From assembly GCF_030209435.1 (NCBI RefSeq), contig NZ_JARVRX010000002.1, forward strand, positions 62,001 to 126,000: DNA of 64,000 nt, written 5' to 3'. Of this stretch, positions 1 through 6,864 are shown in pieces. Numbering within the stretch: position 1 is the first letter of the stretch; the number at the start of each line of letters is the position of its first letter. A model generated the notes under the pieces. That model was given only the letters and a program-made list of their open reading frames with translations, made no database searches and was not told where the DNA came from. Origin of the DNA: Mycolicibacterium sp. lyk4-40-TYG-92 (GTDB taxonomy: Bacteria; Actinomycetota; Actinomycetes; Mycobacteriales; Mycobacteriaceae). The position numbers and the translations under genes were made by a program.

Positions 1-59
1 AGACGGTCTTGGGTTGTCACGACTCAAAGTGTGCGGGACGGGTGGGTGGTGTGGGGGAG

Positions 60-536
60 TTATGCACTCGGGCTGGCGATGCCGCGGCCGCCGGGGAAGG
101 TGTGGCCTTGCATCCGCCAGGGGTTGCCGAAGGTGTAGCCGCCGATGAGGTTGGGTTTGGCCCATTGCAGGGTGCCGGTCATGATCTCGGCGAGGACCCG
201 GGAGGCGGCCTCGGCGCCCTGGCTGTAGCCGCCGAGGGCGAAGGTCTGTTTCGGGTAGTTGTTGATCCAGCCGATGGCGTTGGTGACCGCGATCCGCACT
301 GACTCGGCGTAGCTGGGGGACAGCGGCGCGCCGGGTGGGATGGGGCCGAAGGTCCAGGGGGCTTGGATGGGGACTTCGAAGACGAGGTCGGGGTCGGCGG
401 CGTGGACGACGTCGGAGGGGTAGCCGGTGCCGGGGGCGACCCAGGTGCCGGCAAAGGTAAGGACGGCGTGGCGGACCTGGTAGACCCCGGAGATGTTGGC
501 GGCGATGTCGCTGAATGTGGTCATCGCTGGGCTCAT
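60..536 (-). CDS. Lysin B/cutinase-like esterase, C-terminally truncated
   Basis: The product is about 158 aa and carries the serine-hydrolase nucleophile elbow GGYSQGA, followed by a FGNPWRMQGHTFPGG segment typical of mycobacteriophage lysin B and esterase-type minor tail proteins. Lysin B cleaves the mycolyl-arabinogalactan ester bond. The start is the ATG at 536, which overlaps the stop of the upstream gene as ATGA. Family members usually run about 250-330 aa and carry the catalytic Asp and His after this point. Here the frame stops soon after the GNP-HTFPGG block, so the Asp/His part of the triad is missing. I read it as a phage remnant rather than a working enzyme. The family call is fairly secure; the claim of inactivity is inference. 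Confidence 0.6.
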   Translation of the reverse strand: MSPAMTTFSDIAANISGVYQVRHAVLTFAGTWVAPGTGYPSDVVHAADPDLVFEVPIQAPWTFGPIPPGAPLSPSYAESVRIAVTNAIGWINNYPKQTFALGGYSQGAEAASRVLAEIMTGTLQWAKPNLIGGYTFGNPWRMQGHTFPGGRGIASPSA

Positions 537-799
537 TTCGCGGTGGTGGGGAGCCCGTTTGCTTTGCGCCACTGGATGGCGAACTCCATGAGTTCGATGA
601 GCACGTCGCCGCTGTCGCGGGTGATGCCGTCGCTGAAGGTGCGGACCCAGGCGATCTGCTCGGCGACGGTCACCTGTTGTTCGAAGGCGTCGAAGGTGCC
701 TTGGTAGGTCTGCCCGTTGTGGACGGCGCGCCAGGGTTCGGGCATGCCGTTGGCAGTGACGCCGGAGATGTCGGTCTGGAGCGATTGTGCATCAGCCAT
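533..799 (-). CDS. Small phage-like protein
   Basis: An 88-aa acidic protein (begins MADAQS) with no recognised domain and no membrane segment. The start is the ATG at 797-799, preceded by a strong AGGAGG ribosome site on the minus strand, which supports genuine expression. It overlaps the downstream esterase gene by four bases (ATGA), so the two are translationally coupled. The pairing with a lysin-B-like esterase suggests origin from a mycobacteriophage tail or lysis module. Function unknown. Confidence 0.5.
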   Translation of the reverse strand: MADAQSLQTDISGVTANGMPEPWRAVHNGQTYQGTFDAFEQQVTVAEQIAWVRTFSDGITRDSGDVLIELMEFAIQWRKANGLPTTAK

Positions 800-1471
800 G
801 GTGGAACCTCCTGGTTGGTGGGGTGGATGCGGCTTGGCGCTGCTCGGCGGACCGATGGAAGTCGGTGGAGATCGGCTCAAATGCTGTGCTGGGAGAGCAG
901 GAATTGAAATGCGGTCGACTCGCGATCGTCGGGGCTGTATCCCGGGATCGTGCTGAGCGTCGCTTTACCGACTGCCATCGTTGTCGTCCGTTCTTACGGG
1001 AACGTCCAATTTCCCACACTAGGCTCGGAGGGGCGGCGCGACGACCTGGCTGATGTGATCCTCGGCGGTTCAAGTAGGGCTGCGGCTGACGGTGGCGAAT
1101 ATCTCCGCGTGTTTGATGGCAGCGTTGCGCGGTTTGGGCGACGAACGCCATGTCCTGGAGGTCACGGTCATCGAAATTATCCAGACTCGCGAAAGGCGTG
1201 CCGGCTTGTGTAGGGCGGAAGGGAGTATTTCGGCCCCCGCGACGTCCTCAACTACCGGTCAGCGGTGACACTCGTAGATGAAGTCATTTGATCGGTGCGG
1301 GCCGGTCGCTGGCACGGTCTAGCCCGCGCTTGCTTGCCAGCGGGAATGTCGTTGCCGTTCGTCTATTGTTTGCTTGATGTGTGCCAGATGGCAGCGTATT
1401 CATCGCTCAGCGATGAGTGAAGCTCTCGGCGGATTGTCCTGCCAAAGGTCCCATGGCGTAGCCTGCCCGCC
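800..1471. other. Intergenic stretch without a convincing gene
   Basis: About 670 bp between the phage remnant and the restriction island. Overlapping open frames exist on both strands but have no ribosome site, no recognisable domain and shadow-like composition. The only distinct element seen is the palindrome at 1400-1416. The stretch could hold a decayed gene or the left junction of the island; no direct-repeat attachment site was recognised by eye. Confidence 0.5.
1400..1416. promoter_or_regulatory. Perfect 17-bp palindrome upstream of the first NaeI-family gene
   Basis: TCATCGCT-C-AGCGATGA is an 8-bp perfect inverted repeat around one central base, ending 55 bp before the ATG of the endonuclease gene at 1472. 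The position and symmetry fit an operator for a dimeric regulator. No controller (C) protein gene is visible beside it, so the regulator is unknown. The symmetry is seen directly; the operator role is inferred. Confidence 0.35.
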
Positions 1472-2398
1472 ATGCCCCGACCACTAGCCGGCCCTGGCGA
1501 TGAATGCATCAGCGATCTGAGGCAAGTGCCGCACAAGTTGATCGCGCATTCCGACGATACCGACCTTCAAACCGTCTACTCGTGGCTGATGCGTCACAAT
1601 CTCAGGACGTTGTTAACAGGTGCCGTCGATGACGCTGTCCAGTATGTGCTGGATGGTGCCCGAACTGGGCGCTTCGACCTTAACTCGCCGGACGTCGACT
1701 CCGACGAGCGCAGAACAGTCGGAACTAAACTGCAGTACCGCGTGTTGTCCGCTCTAAGTTTGGTCAAGGAGCGTCCTCTCGACACCACGATCGAAGGGGT
1801 ACCAGTAGACATCAAGGGCACGGTGCGATCAAATTGGACAATTCCGCGTGAAGCCCAGTGCGAAATATGTCTGCTTATCCAGGTCGACGCGGCAAATGAT
1901 CGACACCGAGCATTCCTTATGCGGACGCATCGCCGGTGGCTAGGAGAAGGCAACAATCAAGATGGCAAAAAGGGAATCTTGGTGCAGGCGCGACGTGCGT
2001 ACGCGCTACCCGTCCTCGACTGGACTCCTCTGCCAAAGAACCCGCTGAAGCTGCTCACAGAGCAGCAAGTGGCGGTCGTCTTCGATCCACACGTGGGGAT
2101 CAAACGCAGAGTGGCAGCAATGTTCGGTTTTCTTCCCGAGGTCATTATCCCGCGGGCTTCGATCGAGACGGTTGGCGCGAACGCGAAAGACCCAGTGAGA
2201 CGCGCCAGGCAGGCGAAGCCCGGCGTGTTTGAGGAGCATGGTCTCGTGGTGTTGGTGGGCACCTGGGTGGAGCAGCGGCAATTGGCAGCCCGGTACGGGT
2301 TCGATATCCGGGGCGACGCATGGGTTGCGATACGGCCGGAGACTCTCGGCGGTGATTTTGAGGCGGCGAAGACGCTGATGCTACGGACTGGCAGCTGA
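1472..2398 (+). CDS. NaeI-family type II restriction endonuclease, variant
   Basis: A 308-aa protein of NaeI length (317 aa in the type enzyme). It contains the PD-(D/E)XK core as D104-x8-D113-I-K115, matching the spacing of D86, D95 and K97 of NaeI. The downstream region aligns by eye with the NaeI C-terminal DNA-binding (topoisomerase-like) domain around residues 210-300. At the position of NaeI catalytic Glu70 (16 residues before the first Asp) there is Gln88. It is clearly homologous to the second NaeI-like gene at 5738-6724 but much more diverged. No clear ribosome site precedes the ATG; a GTG 18 codons in is an alternative start. It converges with the type IV gene. Specificity is unknown, and reduced or altered cleavage is possible. 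Confidence 0.8.
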   Translation: MPRPLAGPGDECISDLRQVPHKLIAHSDDTDLQTVYSWLMRHNLRTLLTGAVDDAVQYVLDGARTGRFDLNSPDVDSDERRTVGTKLQYRVLSALSLVKERPLDTTIEGVPVDIKGTVRSNWTIPREAQCEICLLIQVDAANDRHRAFLMRTHRRWLGEGNNQDGKKGILVQARRAYALPVLDWTPLPKNPLKLLTEQQVAVVFDPHVGIKRRVAAMFGFLPEVIIPRASIETVGANAKDPVRRARQAKPGVFEEHGLVVLVGTWVEQRQLAARYGFDIRGDAWVAIRPETLGGDFEAAKTLMLRTGS

Positions 2399-2439
2399 CG
2401 TATCTCGCCAATTATTCATTTTGCTGCGGCTTGAAGAAT

Positions 2440-2628
2440 ATGAGCCAAATCACCGCCAATAAGGGCACTGGCGAGGCTACGTTCTGGGCATATGGTCGAT
2501 GTCAAGTCGACGGAATCGAACGCGACTTGACGCAAACTGAAATCGATGTCTTGGCCATCTACCTCAAGTTCACCTCCGTTCCTGGTGGTCCCGCGAGTCA
2601 ATACATAGTGGCATCTTGGTGCGTGTGA
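2440..2628 (+). CDS. Possible small ORF, doubtful
   Basis: A 62-codon open frame (MSQITANKG...) lies between the convergent NaeI-like and AspBHI-like genes; a TTG start at 2431 would add three codons. Its AT-richer composition differs from its neighbours. No ribosome site or domain is seen, and an antisense frame of similar length exists. It could be a small accessory protein or simply the gap between two converging genes. Confidence 0.15.
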   Translation: MSQITANKGTGEATFWAYGRCQVDGIERDLTQTEIDVLAIYLKFTSVPGGPASQYIVASWCV

Positions 2629-2675
2629 CCGACCATGGCGGCGAGGATATCCTCGCCGCGCAGTGCGCGTCGCAG

Positions 2676-3983
2676 CTAGACGTTGAACGTGGCCTCATTG
2701 TCAGTTGCGGTCTCCAGCTTCGCGTGCATCGGTGGCGCGTTGTCGACGGCGATCGGCTGAGTGGGCACTGCGACGTCTACGGCGGCTCCCACCTGATGCG
2801 CCGACGCCGTCGATGGATACTGAGTCGAAAGATATGTAGCCAGCGACTTTTCGTCGGACAAGCCCATTCTCCGCAAGACCTTGACCAGGTCTCTGCCCGT
2901 CATGAAAATGATTGGGTGCTGGTCCTCTCGCACTTCTTGGTAGGCCTGAGCGCCAACGAATGCTGTCGTGACGAACACCCCGAATTCCCGATGCTTGATC
3001 CGGGCGATCAGCCGACTCACCATCTTGACGCCGGCGCCGCCACCGTCGGGGTCGTAGCACTTCGCCTCAAGGGCGAACTGCAGGCGCACAGGATCCTCAT
3101 CTGGGCCAATGCGGAATTCTCCGATGGCGTCCCGCCCACCGTCGCGACTTGGCCGTGTCACTTCGACCGATGCGACATGCGGATCGGAGTTGAGCCACAT
3201 GTCGGCCGCGAAGTGTTCGAACTCGACCGGGAAGTCGGCGAAGTGTTTGTGGACTGCGCGCATCATCCACATGTCACCGGACTCCGGCCTCTGCTCTTCC
3301 TTGCTGCGCACGATGAGGTTTCGTGGCGCCTCGAGCGCTTGGTAGATCCGGGCTTTGACCCAGGACCGCCACTCGGCCGGGCATGTCTCGGCGAGTGGAT
3401 TTCCCGCGACGATCTCATCGATCCATTCGCGCCGAATGATCGGCGTCTGGAGGACGGTGAAGTGGGAACGATAGTTCTGGAATCGCCGATTGCGCGTCGT
3501 CCGCCATACCGCGACAAGTTCTTCGTCACTGGTTAACCGCGGAGATCCAGGCGCTAGCAGTCCCCGGAAGATGACGTCGCGACCACTGACTTTTTCAAAG
3601 AGGAATATCGGCGGTACTTTGAGCCGTTCGTCCGCGCCCGCACGAGATGCGGCAAAAATGTTTCGCAGCAAAAGGTTTCCACCTCGTGGGGTGTCGTGAA
3701 GGTCCTTACCGGGTTTCCGGTTGTCGCCGTAGTAGGTGAAGTCACCTGTCGTGGGATCTATCTGGTCGGGCCAGTCAACTTCCGCGCCGGACGTATATAG
3801 CACGACAAGCCGCACTGTCTCATTCACTACGCTTCCCCTGAAGCGAAACCCTCCTTGGTTGCCAACTGGCAGCAGCTTTGCGATCGCGTCGTCTCCAGCG
3901 TTGCCCTGCGTTCCGCCCGCGTAGACACGGTCCAGGACGAGGTCAGCTGCCGCGAGTTCAACGAACGGAACTTTCTCGGTCAC
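2676..3983 (-). CDS. AspBHI-like modification-dependent (type IV) restriction endonuclease
   Basis: A 435-aa protein. Residues 1-160 match the AspBHI N-terminal SRA-like domain, with the blocks VLYTSG, DWPDQID and YYGDNRKPG; this domain reads 5-methylcytosine in DNA. The C-terminal half has an Mrr-type nuclease core: GGRD with Asp285, then E306-A-K308, followed by SRLIARIKHREFGVFVTTAF. The family cuts phage or foreign DNA carrying modified cytosine. The start is GTG at 3983, preceded by GGAGG at a good distance. Its neighbour on the same strand makes 5-methylcytosine, so its site preference must avoid self-methylation or be held in check. Family call secure; exact target unknown. Confidence 0.85.
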   Translation of the reverse strand: MTEKVPFVELAAADLVLDRVYAGGTQGNAGDDAIAKLLPVGNQGGFRFRGSVVNETVRLVVLYTSGAEVDWPDQIDPTTGDFTYYGDNRKPGKDLHDTPRGGNLLLRNIFAASRAGADERLKVPPIFLFEKVSGRDVIFRGLLAPGSPRLTSDEELVAVWRTTRNRRFQNYRSHFTVLQTPIIRREWIDEIVAGNPLAETCPAEWRSWVKARIYQALEAPRNLIVRSKEEQRPESGDMWMMRAVHKHFADFPVEFEHFAADMWLNSDPHVASVEVTRPSRDGGRDAIGEFRIGPDEDPVRLQFALEAKCYDPDGGGAGVKMVSRLIARIKHREFGVFVTTAFVGAQAYQEVREDQHPIIFMTGRDLVKVLRRMGLSDEKSLATYLSTQYPSTASAHQVGAAVDVAVPTQPIAVDNAPPMHAKLETATDNEATFNV

Positions 3984-4196
3984 TAATCACCTCCGGCGCC
4001 GGTAGCGACGACTCTATGCCAACCCTGGTTGGGGATTGGCAACCTCAGGGATCGCTTGGACGGTGTAGACGGTATGACCTGCGGTGTCGGGTGGCGCATG
4101 GGCAGCGCCTAAGACCGATGCGGACGTGGGCACAGCCGCCTCAGTGCGCAAGTCTGGTCTAGGGCGGACCGCAGAGGGCGCTACTTCTGAGCATTC

Positions 4197-5183
4197 TCAG
4201 GCGCTGCGCGCCACCAAAGAGTTGTCTCGGCGGGGCTTGGCCTGCCGTCCTGCGAGTGTCTGGGCGATGCTCTGCCCGACAGCCGCGGCGACGGGAGGCG
4301 GGAACGCGTTGCCGATCTGCCGATAAGCGGCGGTCTTCCGTCCGTAGAACACCCAGTCCTTGGGGAAACCCTGGATTGCCGCAGCCATCTCTAGAGTCAA
4401 GCGCGGGACATGATGAAGCGGTGTGCTTGCGTCAGGCCCGTGGTTCGCGAGTCCTCTGCCGTCGACGCCGAGTTCCAGCCATGCCGCGCGCGCCCGAGTT
4501 GGTCCGAGGTCCGGCCCGCCATGCTTCCGCGAGCCGCCAACGATCGTAGGGCCTATATCGTTCGCCTTCTTCGCCCAAGCGGCCGCGCCGGGCCAGCCGT
4601 CGCGTGTCATCAAAGGCTTGAGCACCTCACCGACCGTGGTGGTCTCTGTGTGTGGCGTTGGCCATTGGAAACCATCGAAATACGCACTCTTGACGGCAAC
4701 AAGGATGAAGCGTGGTCGAAGCTGTGGTACGCCAAAATCGCTGGCGTTCAGTACCTGCCAATCCGCACGATAACCCATTGACGACAGCGTTTCGAGCACC
4801 CATTGGCGGTAGCCGTCGAACTTTGCAGTCGACAACCCGCGAACGTTCTCCAACATCACTGCAGCCGGTTTCGCTTCGGAGACCAGTCGGAGAGCCTCCG
4901 GAAACAGGTCTCGCTCGTCGTCCTTGCCGAGTTGCTTGCCGGCGATTGAGAACGGCGGGCAAGGTACGCCCCCAGCGAGCAGGTCGATTCCGCGATAGGG
5001 ACGGCCGTCTATCTCGCGCACGTCACCCTCGTGAACCTTCCAGTGCGGCCGGTTGGTCCGCAAGGTCTCACACGGCTCAGGCTCTATCTCCACCGCTAGT
5101 TCGTGCGCGAAACCGGCTTGCTCCAAGCCGAGGGACTGGCCACCTGCCCCAGCGCAGATTTCCAGGCAGCTGAGTGCGTTCAT
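4197..5183 (-). CDS. DNA (cytosine-5) methyltransferase, probably the NaeI-type modification enzyme
   Basis: A 328-aa C5 methyltransferase. Visible motifs are SAM-binding motif I (LEICAGAGG), catalytic motif IV GGVPCPPFS with Cys75, motif VI ENVRG, motif VIII QLRPRF and motif X RQIGNAFPPPVA. The target-recognition region between VIII and X is short. The ATG at 5183 is chosen over a TTG two codon positions earlier (5186) because GGAGG lies about nine bases before it. It is divergent from vsr, and a NaeI-like endonuclease lies just beyond, so protection of GCCGGC is the likely role; that specificity is inferred from the neighbour. A LexA box begins 23 bp before the start codon. The sequence is compact, with all core motifs intact. 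Confidence 0.92.
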   Translation of the reverse strand: MNALSCLEICAGAGGQSLGLEQAGFAHELAVEIEPEPCETLRTNRPHWKVHEGDVREIDGRPYRGIDLLAGGVPCPPFSIAGKQLGKDDERDLFPEALRLVSEAKPAAVMLENVRGLSTAKFDGYRQWVLETLSSMGYRADWQVLNASDFGVPQLRPRFILVAVKSAYFDGFQWPTPHTETTTVGEVLKPLMTRDGWPGAAAWAKKANDIGPTIVGGSRKHGGPDLGPTRARAAWLELGVDGRGLANHGPDASTPLHHVPRLTLEMAAAIQGFPKDWVFYGRKTAAYRQIGNAFPPPVAAAVGQSIAQTLAGRQAKPRRDNSLVARSA

Positions 5184-5205
5184 CAAGCGATACCTCCGTC
5201 AGGCA

Positions 5206-5221
5206 TCGAACTTTTGTTCGA
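5206..5221. promoter_or_regulatory. Perfect LexA (SOS) box
   Basis: TCGAAC-TTTT-GTTCGA fits exactly the mycobacterial/Bacillus-type SOS consensus TCGAAC(N4)GTTCGA. It lies in the 97-bp gap between the divergent methyltransferase (start at 5183) and vsr (start at 5281), overlapping the expected promoter and leader of the methyltransferase. LexA would repress at least the methyltransferase, with derepression after DNA damage. The match is seen directly; the regulation is inferred from known LexA sites. Confidence 0.75.
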
Positions 5222-5268
5222 TTTGACTAGATCATGACTCACGCCACCGACAAGTGCTAGCACCGTCG

Positions 5269-5274
5269 TAGATT
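5269..5274 (+). promoter_or_regulatory. Candidate -10 element giving a leaderless vsr transcript
   Basis: TAGATT fits the mycobacterial TANNNT -10 motif and ends six bases before the GTG start of vsr. No ribosome site precedes that GTG. Together this suggests transcription begins at or next to the start codon, as in the many leaderless mycobacterial genes. Inference from spacing only. Confidence 0.4.
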
Positions 5275-5280
5275 AGTCGT

Positions 5281-5751
5281 GTGACGCGCAAACGCGGCGC
5301 ACCCACGCCGACGGTGCCCGTTTACACCACTTCGCCAGGGCGATCGCGCAACATGGCTGCAATCCGTCGCGCCGATACCAAACCGGAGGTCGCGGTGCGG
5401 TCGGCGCTCCATCGCCGTGGTTACCGCTTCCGGAAGGACTTCCCGCTTCGGGTTGACGGGCGGCTCGTCCGTCCTGACATCGTTTTCACAAGGCGCAAAG
5501 TCGCGGTCTTCGTCGATGGATGTTTCTGGCATTGCTGCCCAGAGCACGGTCAGCGGCCGAAAGTGAACGGTGAGTATTGGTCTCCGAAGCTTGAGGGCAA
5601 CGTCAAACGGGATCGTGACCAGACGGGAGCGCTCGAATCTGGCGGCTGGACGGTTCTGCGGTTCTGGGCGCATGATCCTGCTGAACTGGTGGCCGACGCG
5701 GTCGATCAGCTATTGGCTGGTCGGCCCGGCCATGGGATTAGTCCTCTCTGA
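5281..5751 (+). CDS. vsr: Very short patch repair endonuclease (Vsr)
   Basis: A 156-aa protein with the full Vsr signature: RPDIVF with catalytic Asp66, then CFWHCCPEHG (His84, Cys85/86, His89, covering catalytic and structural-zinc positions), then N-x-x-YW and a downstream NVKRDRD block. Vsr nicks 5' of the T in T:G mismatches made when 5-methylcytosine deaminates, limiting mutation caused by the partner methyltransferase. The start is GTG with no Shine-Dalgarno sequence, probably leaderless. It is divergent from the methyltransferase and its 3' end overlaps the converging NaeI-like gene by 14 bp. The sequence preferred here should follow the methylation site, probably GCCGGC, by inference. 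Confidence 0.93.
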   Translation: MTRKRGAPTPTVPVYTTSPGRSRNMAAIRRADTKPEVAVRSALHRRGYRFRKDFPLRVDGRLVRPDIVFTRRKVAVFVDGCFWHCCPEHGQRPKVNGEYWSPKLEGNVKRDRDQTGALESGGWTVLRFWAHDPAELVADAVDQLLAGRPGHGISPL

Positions 5752-6724
5752 CACCCCGTTCGGGCAAGGTGGGAGCCTCACAGCGTGGATCCTCAAGGCT
5801 TGCCCGCCTCCATCGGCATCCCTGTATCAGTGCGCCGGTGCTGCTTCCTGGCGTGACGCGAACTGAAATGTAGTGCTTGTCGTCGGGCTCGGGAACGCCG
5901 AGCGCTTTGGCCAGGTGAGCGTGATAACTGCTCAGAATGATGTAGCCCTCCGGCTTTAACGCACTGCGGGCGCCGCCGTTCATGCGCACGCGCTTCTGAT
6001 CGTCCAGTTGCATCGCCACAGTTCGTACGGTGTTGCGATGGACGAGCCGACCTTCGGCTGCGCGGAACAACCGACTGACACGCTGCGTGCCAAAACGATT
6101 GTCGAAGATATGCGCGACCACCTCGTCGGGTAACTGCAGCAGTATGCTCGCGGGCATAGGGGCGTCCCGCCACAGCCATTTGATAGCGCGGCGTCCGGCA
6201 GGATTCAGGGTACTCTTCTTGTCGCGGTTAGCGCCTTCACGTCGATACGTCTCGACGACTCGAACGAGCCCCAGTGAAAATTGCGCAAGAGGATCGCTTC
6301 CGGTCGCGACAAGCGCGATCTCATCGAAAACCTCCGGTGGGAGCATCCAGCCTCCGTCGGATTGACTCCACTTCGCATCCACCTGGTGACCTGCAATGCG
6401 ATAGTCGGTTTCGTCGCCTCCGTCGAAATCAAATTCGCGCTGGGCATTGATCTCGAAGACCGTCCCGAAATGTGTCTTCTCAGTTTTCATCAGCTGTGAC
6501 CAGCGGAAGCGGCCCGTCTCCGGTCCGTTGTAAATCATGTCGTAGGTATGCCGCAGGACTGCGCCCCATCGTGCGCCCGTTGGGTCGAGACGAAGTATCT
6601 CTACTGCAACTTCTTCAATTGCCGAATCGACGTGCGCATCCTCGGTCACTACCGGGAATCTACCCGAGGTGGCCGGATGCAGGCCCATGGGGACAAACGC
6701 TTTGCCTCGATAGATGGCCGACAT
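5738..6724 (-). CDS. NaeI-type type II restriction endonuclease (probable GCCGGC cutter)
   Basis: A 328-aa protein very close in layout to NaeI. It has TGRF and KTEKTHFGT, then E91-I-N, then D107-x8-D116-A-K118, reproducing the spacing of NaeI E70, D86, D95 and K97. The C-terminal half has the GGARS and RPEGYIIL-like blocks of the NaeI topoisomerase-like DNA-binding domain (here KPEGYIIL). The position equivalent to NaeI Leu43 is Ile64, so the ligase-like lysine is absent, as in NaeI. NaeI binds two GCCGGC copies, one as allosteric effector. The cognate methyltransferase and Vsr lie next to it. It is divergent from the large helicase operon. No strong ribosome site before the ATG. Confidence 0.88.
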   Translation of the reverse strand: MSAIYRGKAFVPMGLHPATSGRFPVVTEDAHVDSAIEEVAVEILRLDPTGARWGAVLRHTYDMIYNGPETGRFRWSQLMKTEKTHFGTVFEINAQREFDFDGGDETDYRIAGHQVDAKWSQSDGGWMLPPEVFDEIALVATGSDPLAQFSLGLVRVVETYRREGANRDKKSTLNPAGRRAIKWLWRDAPMPASILLQLPDEVVAHIFDNRFGTQRVSRLFRAAEGRLVHRNTVRTVAMQLDDQKRVRMNGGARSALKPEGYIILSSYHAHLAKALGVPEPDDKHYISVRVTPGSSTGALIQGCRWRRASLEDPRCEAPTLPERGVRED

Positions 6725-6864
6725 GGTGATCTGGCCGCGATCAGTCTGCCGGCCGAAATTTCTGGCATTTGCCTGCCAGCGATCACAGCAAAGCTGTCTG
6801 AGTTGTCGGTGGTGTGCGTTAGCGTCTGCCCAGTCTGTTGATTTCCGTTTGGGGGAGAGTGGTC

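Noticed and set aside
950..1213. Small + strand frame in the left intergenic region
   Set aside because: No ribosome site or domain, and a competing minus-strand frame overlaps it.
2416..2601. Small minus-strand frame between the two endonuclease genes
   Set aside because: No ribosome site, no domain, and it overlaps a similar-sized + strand frame; neither can be supported.
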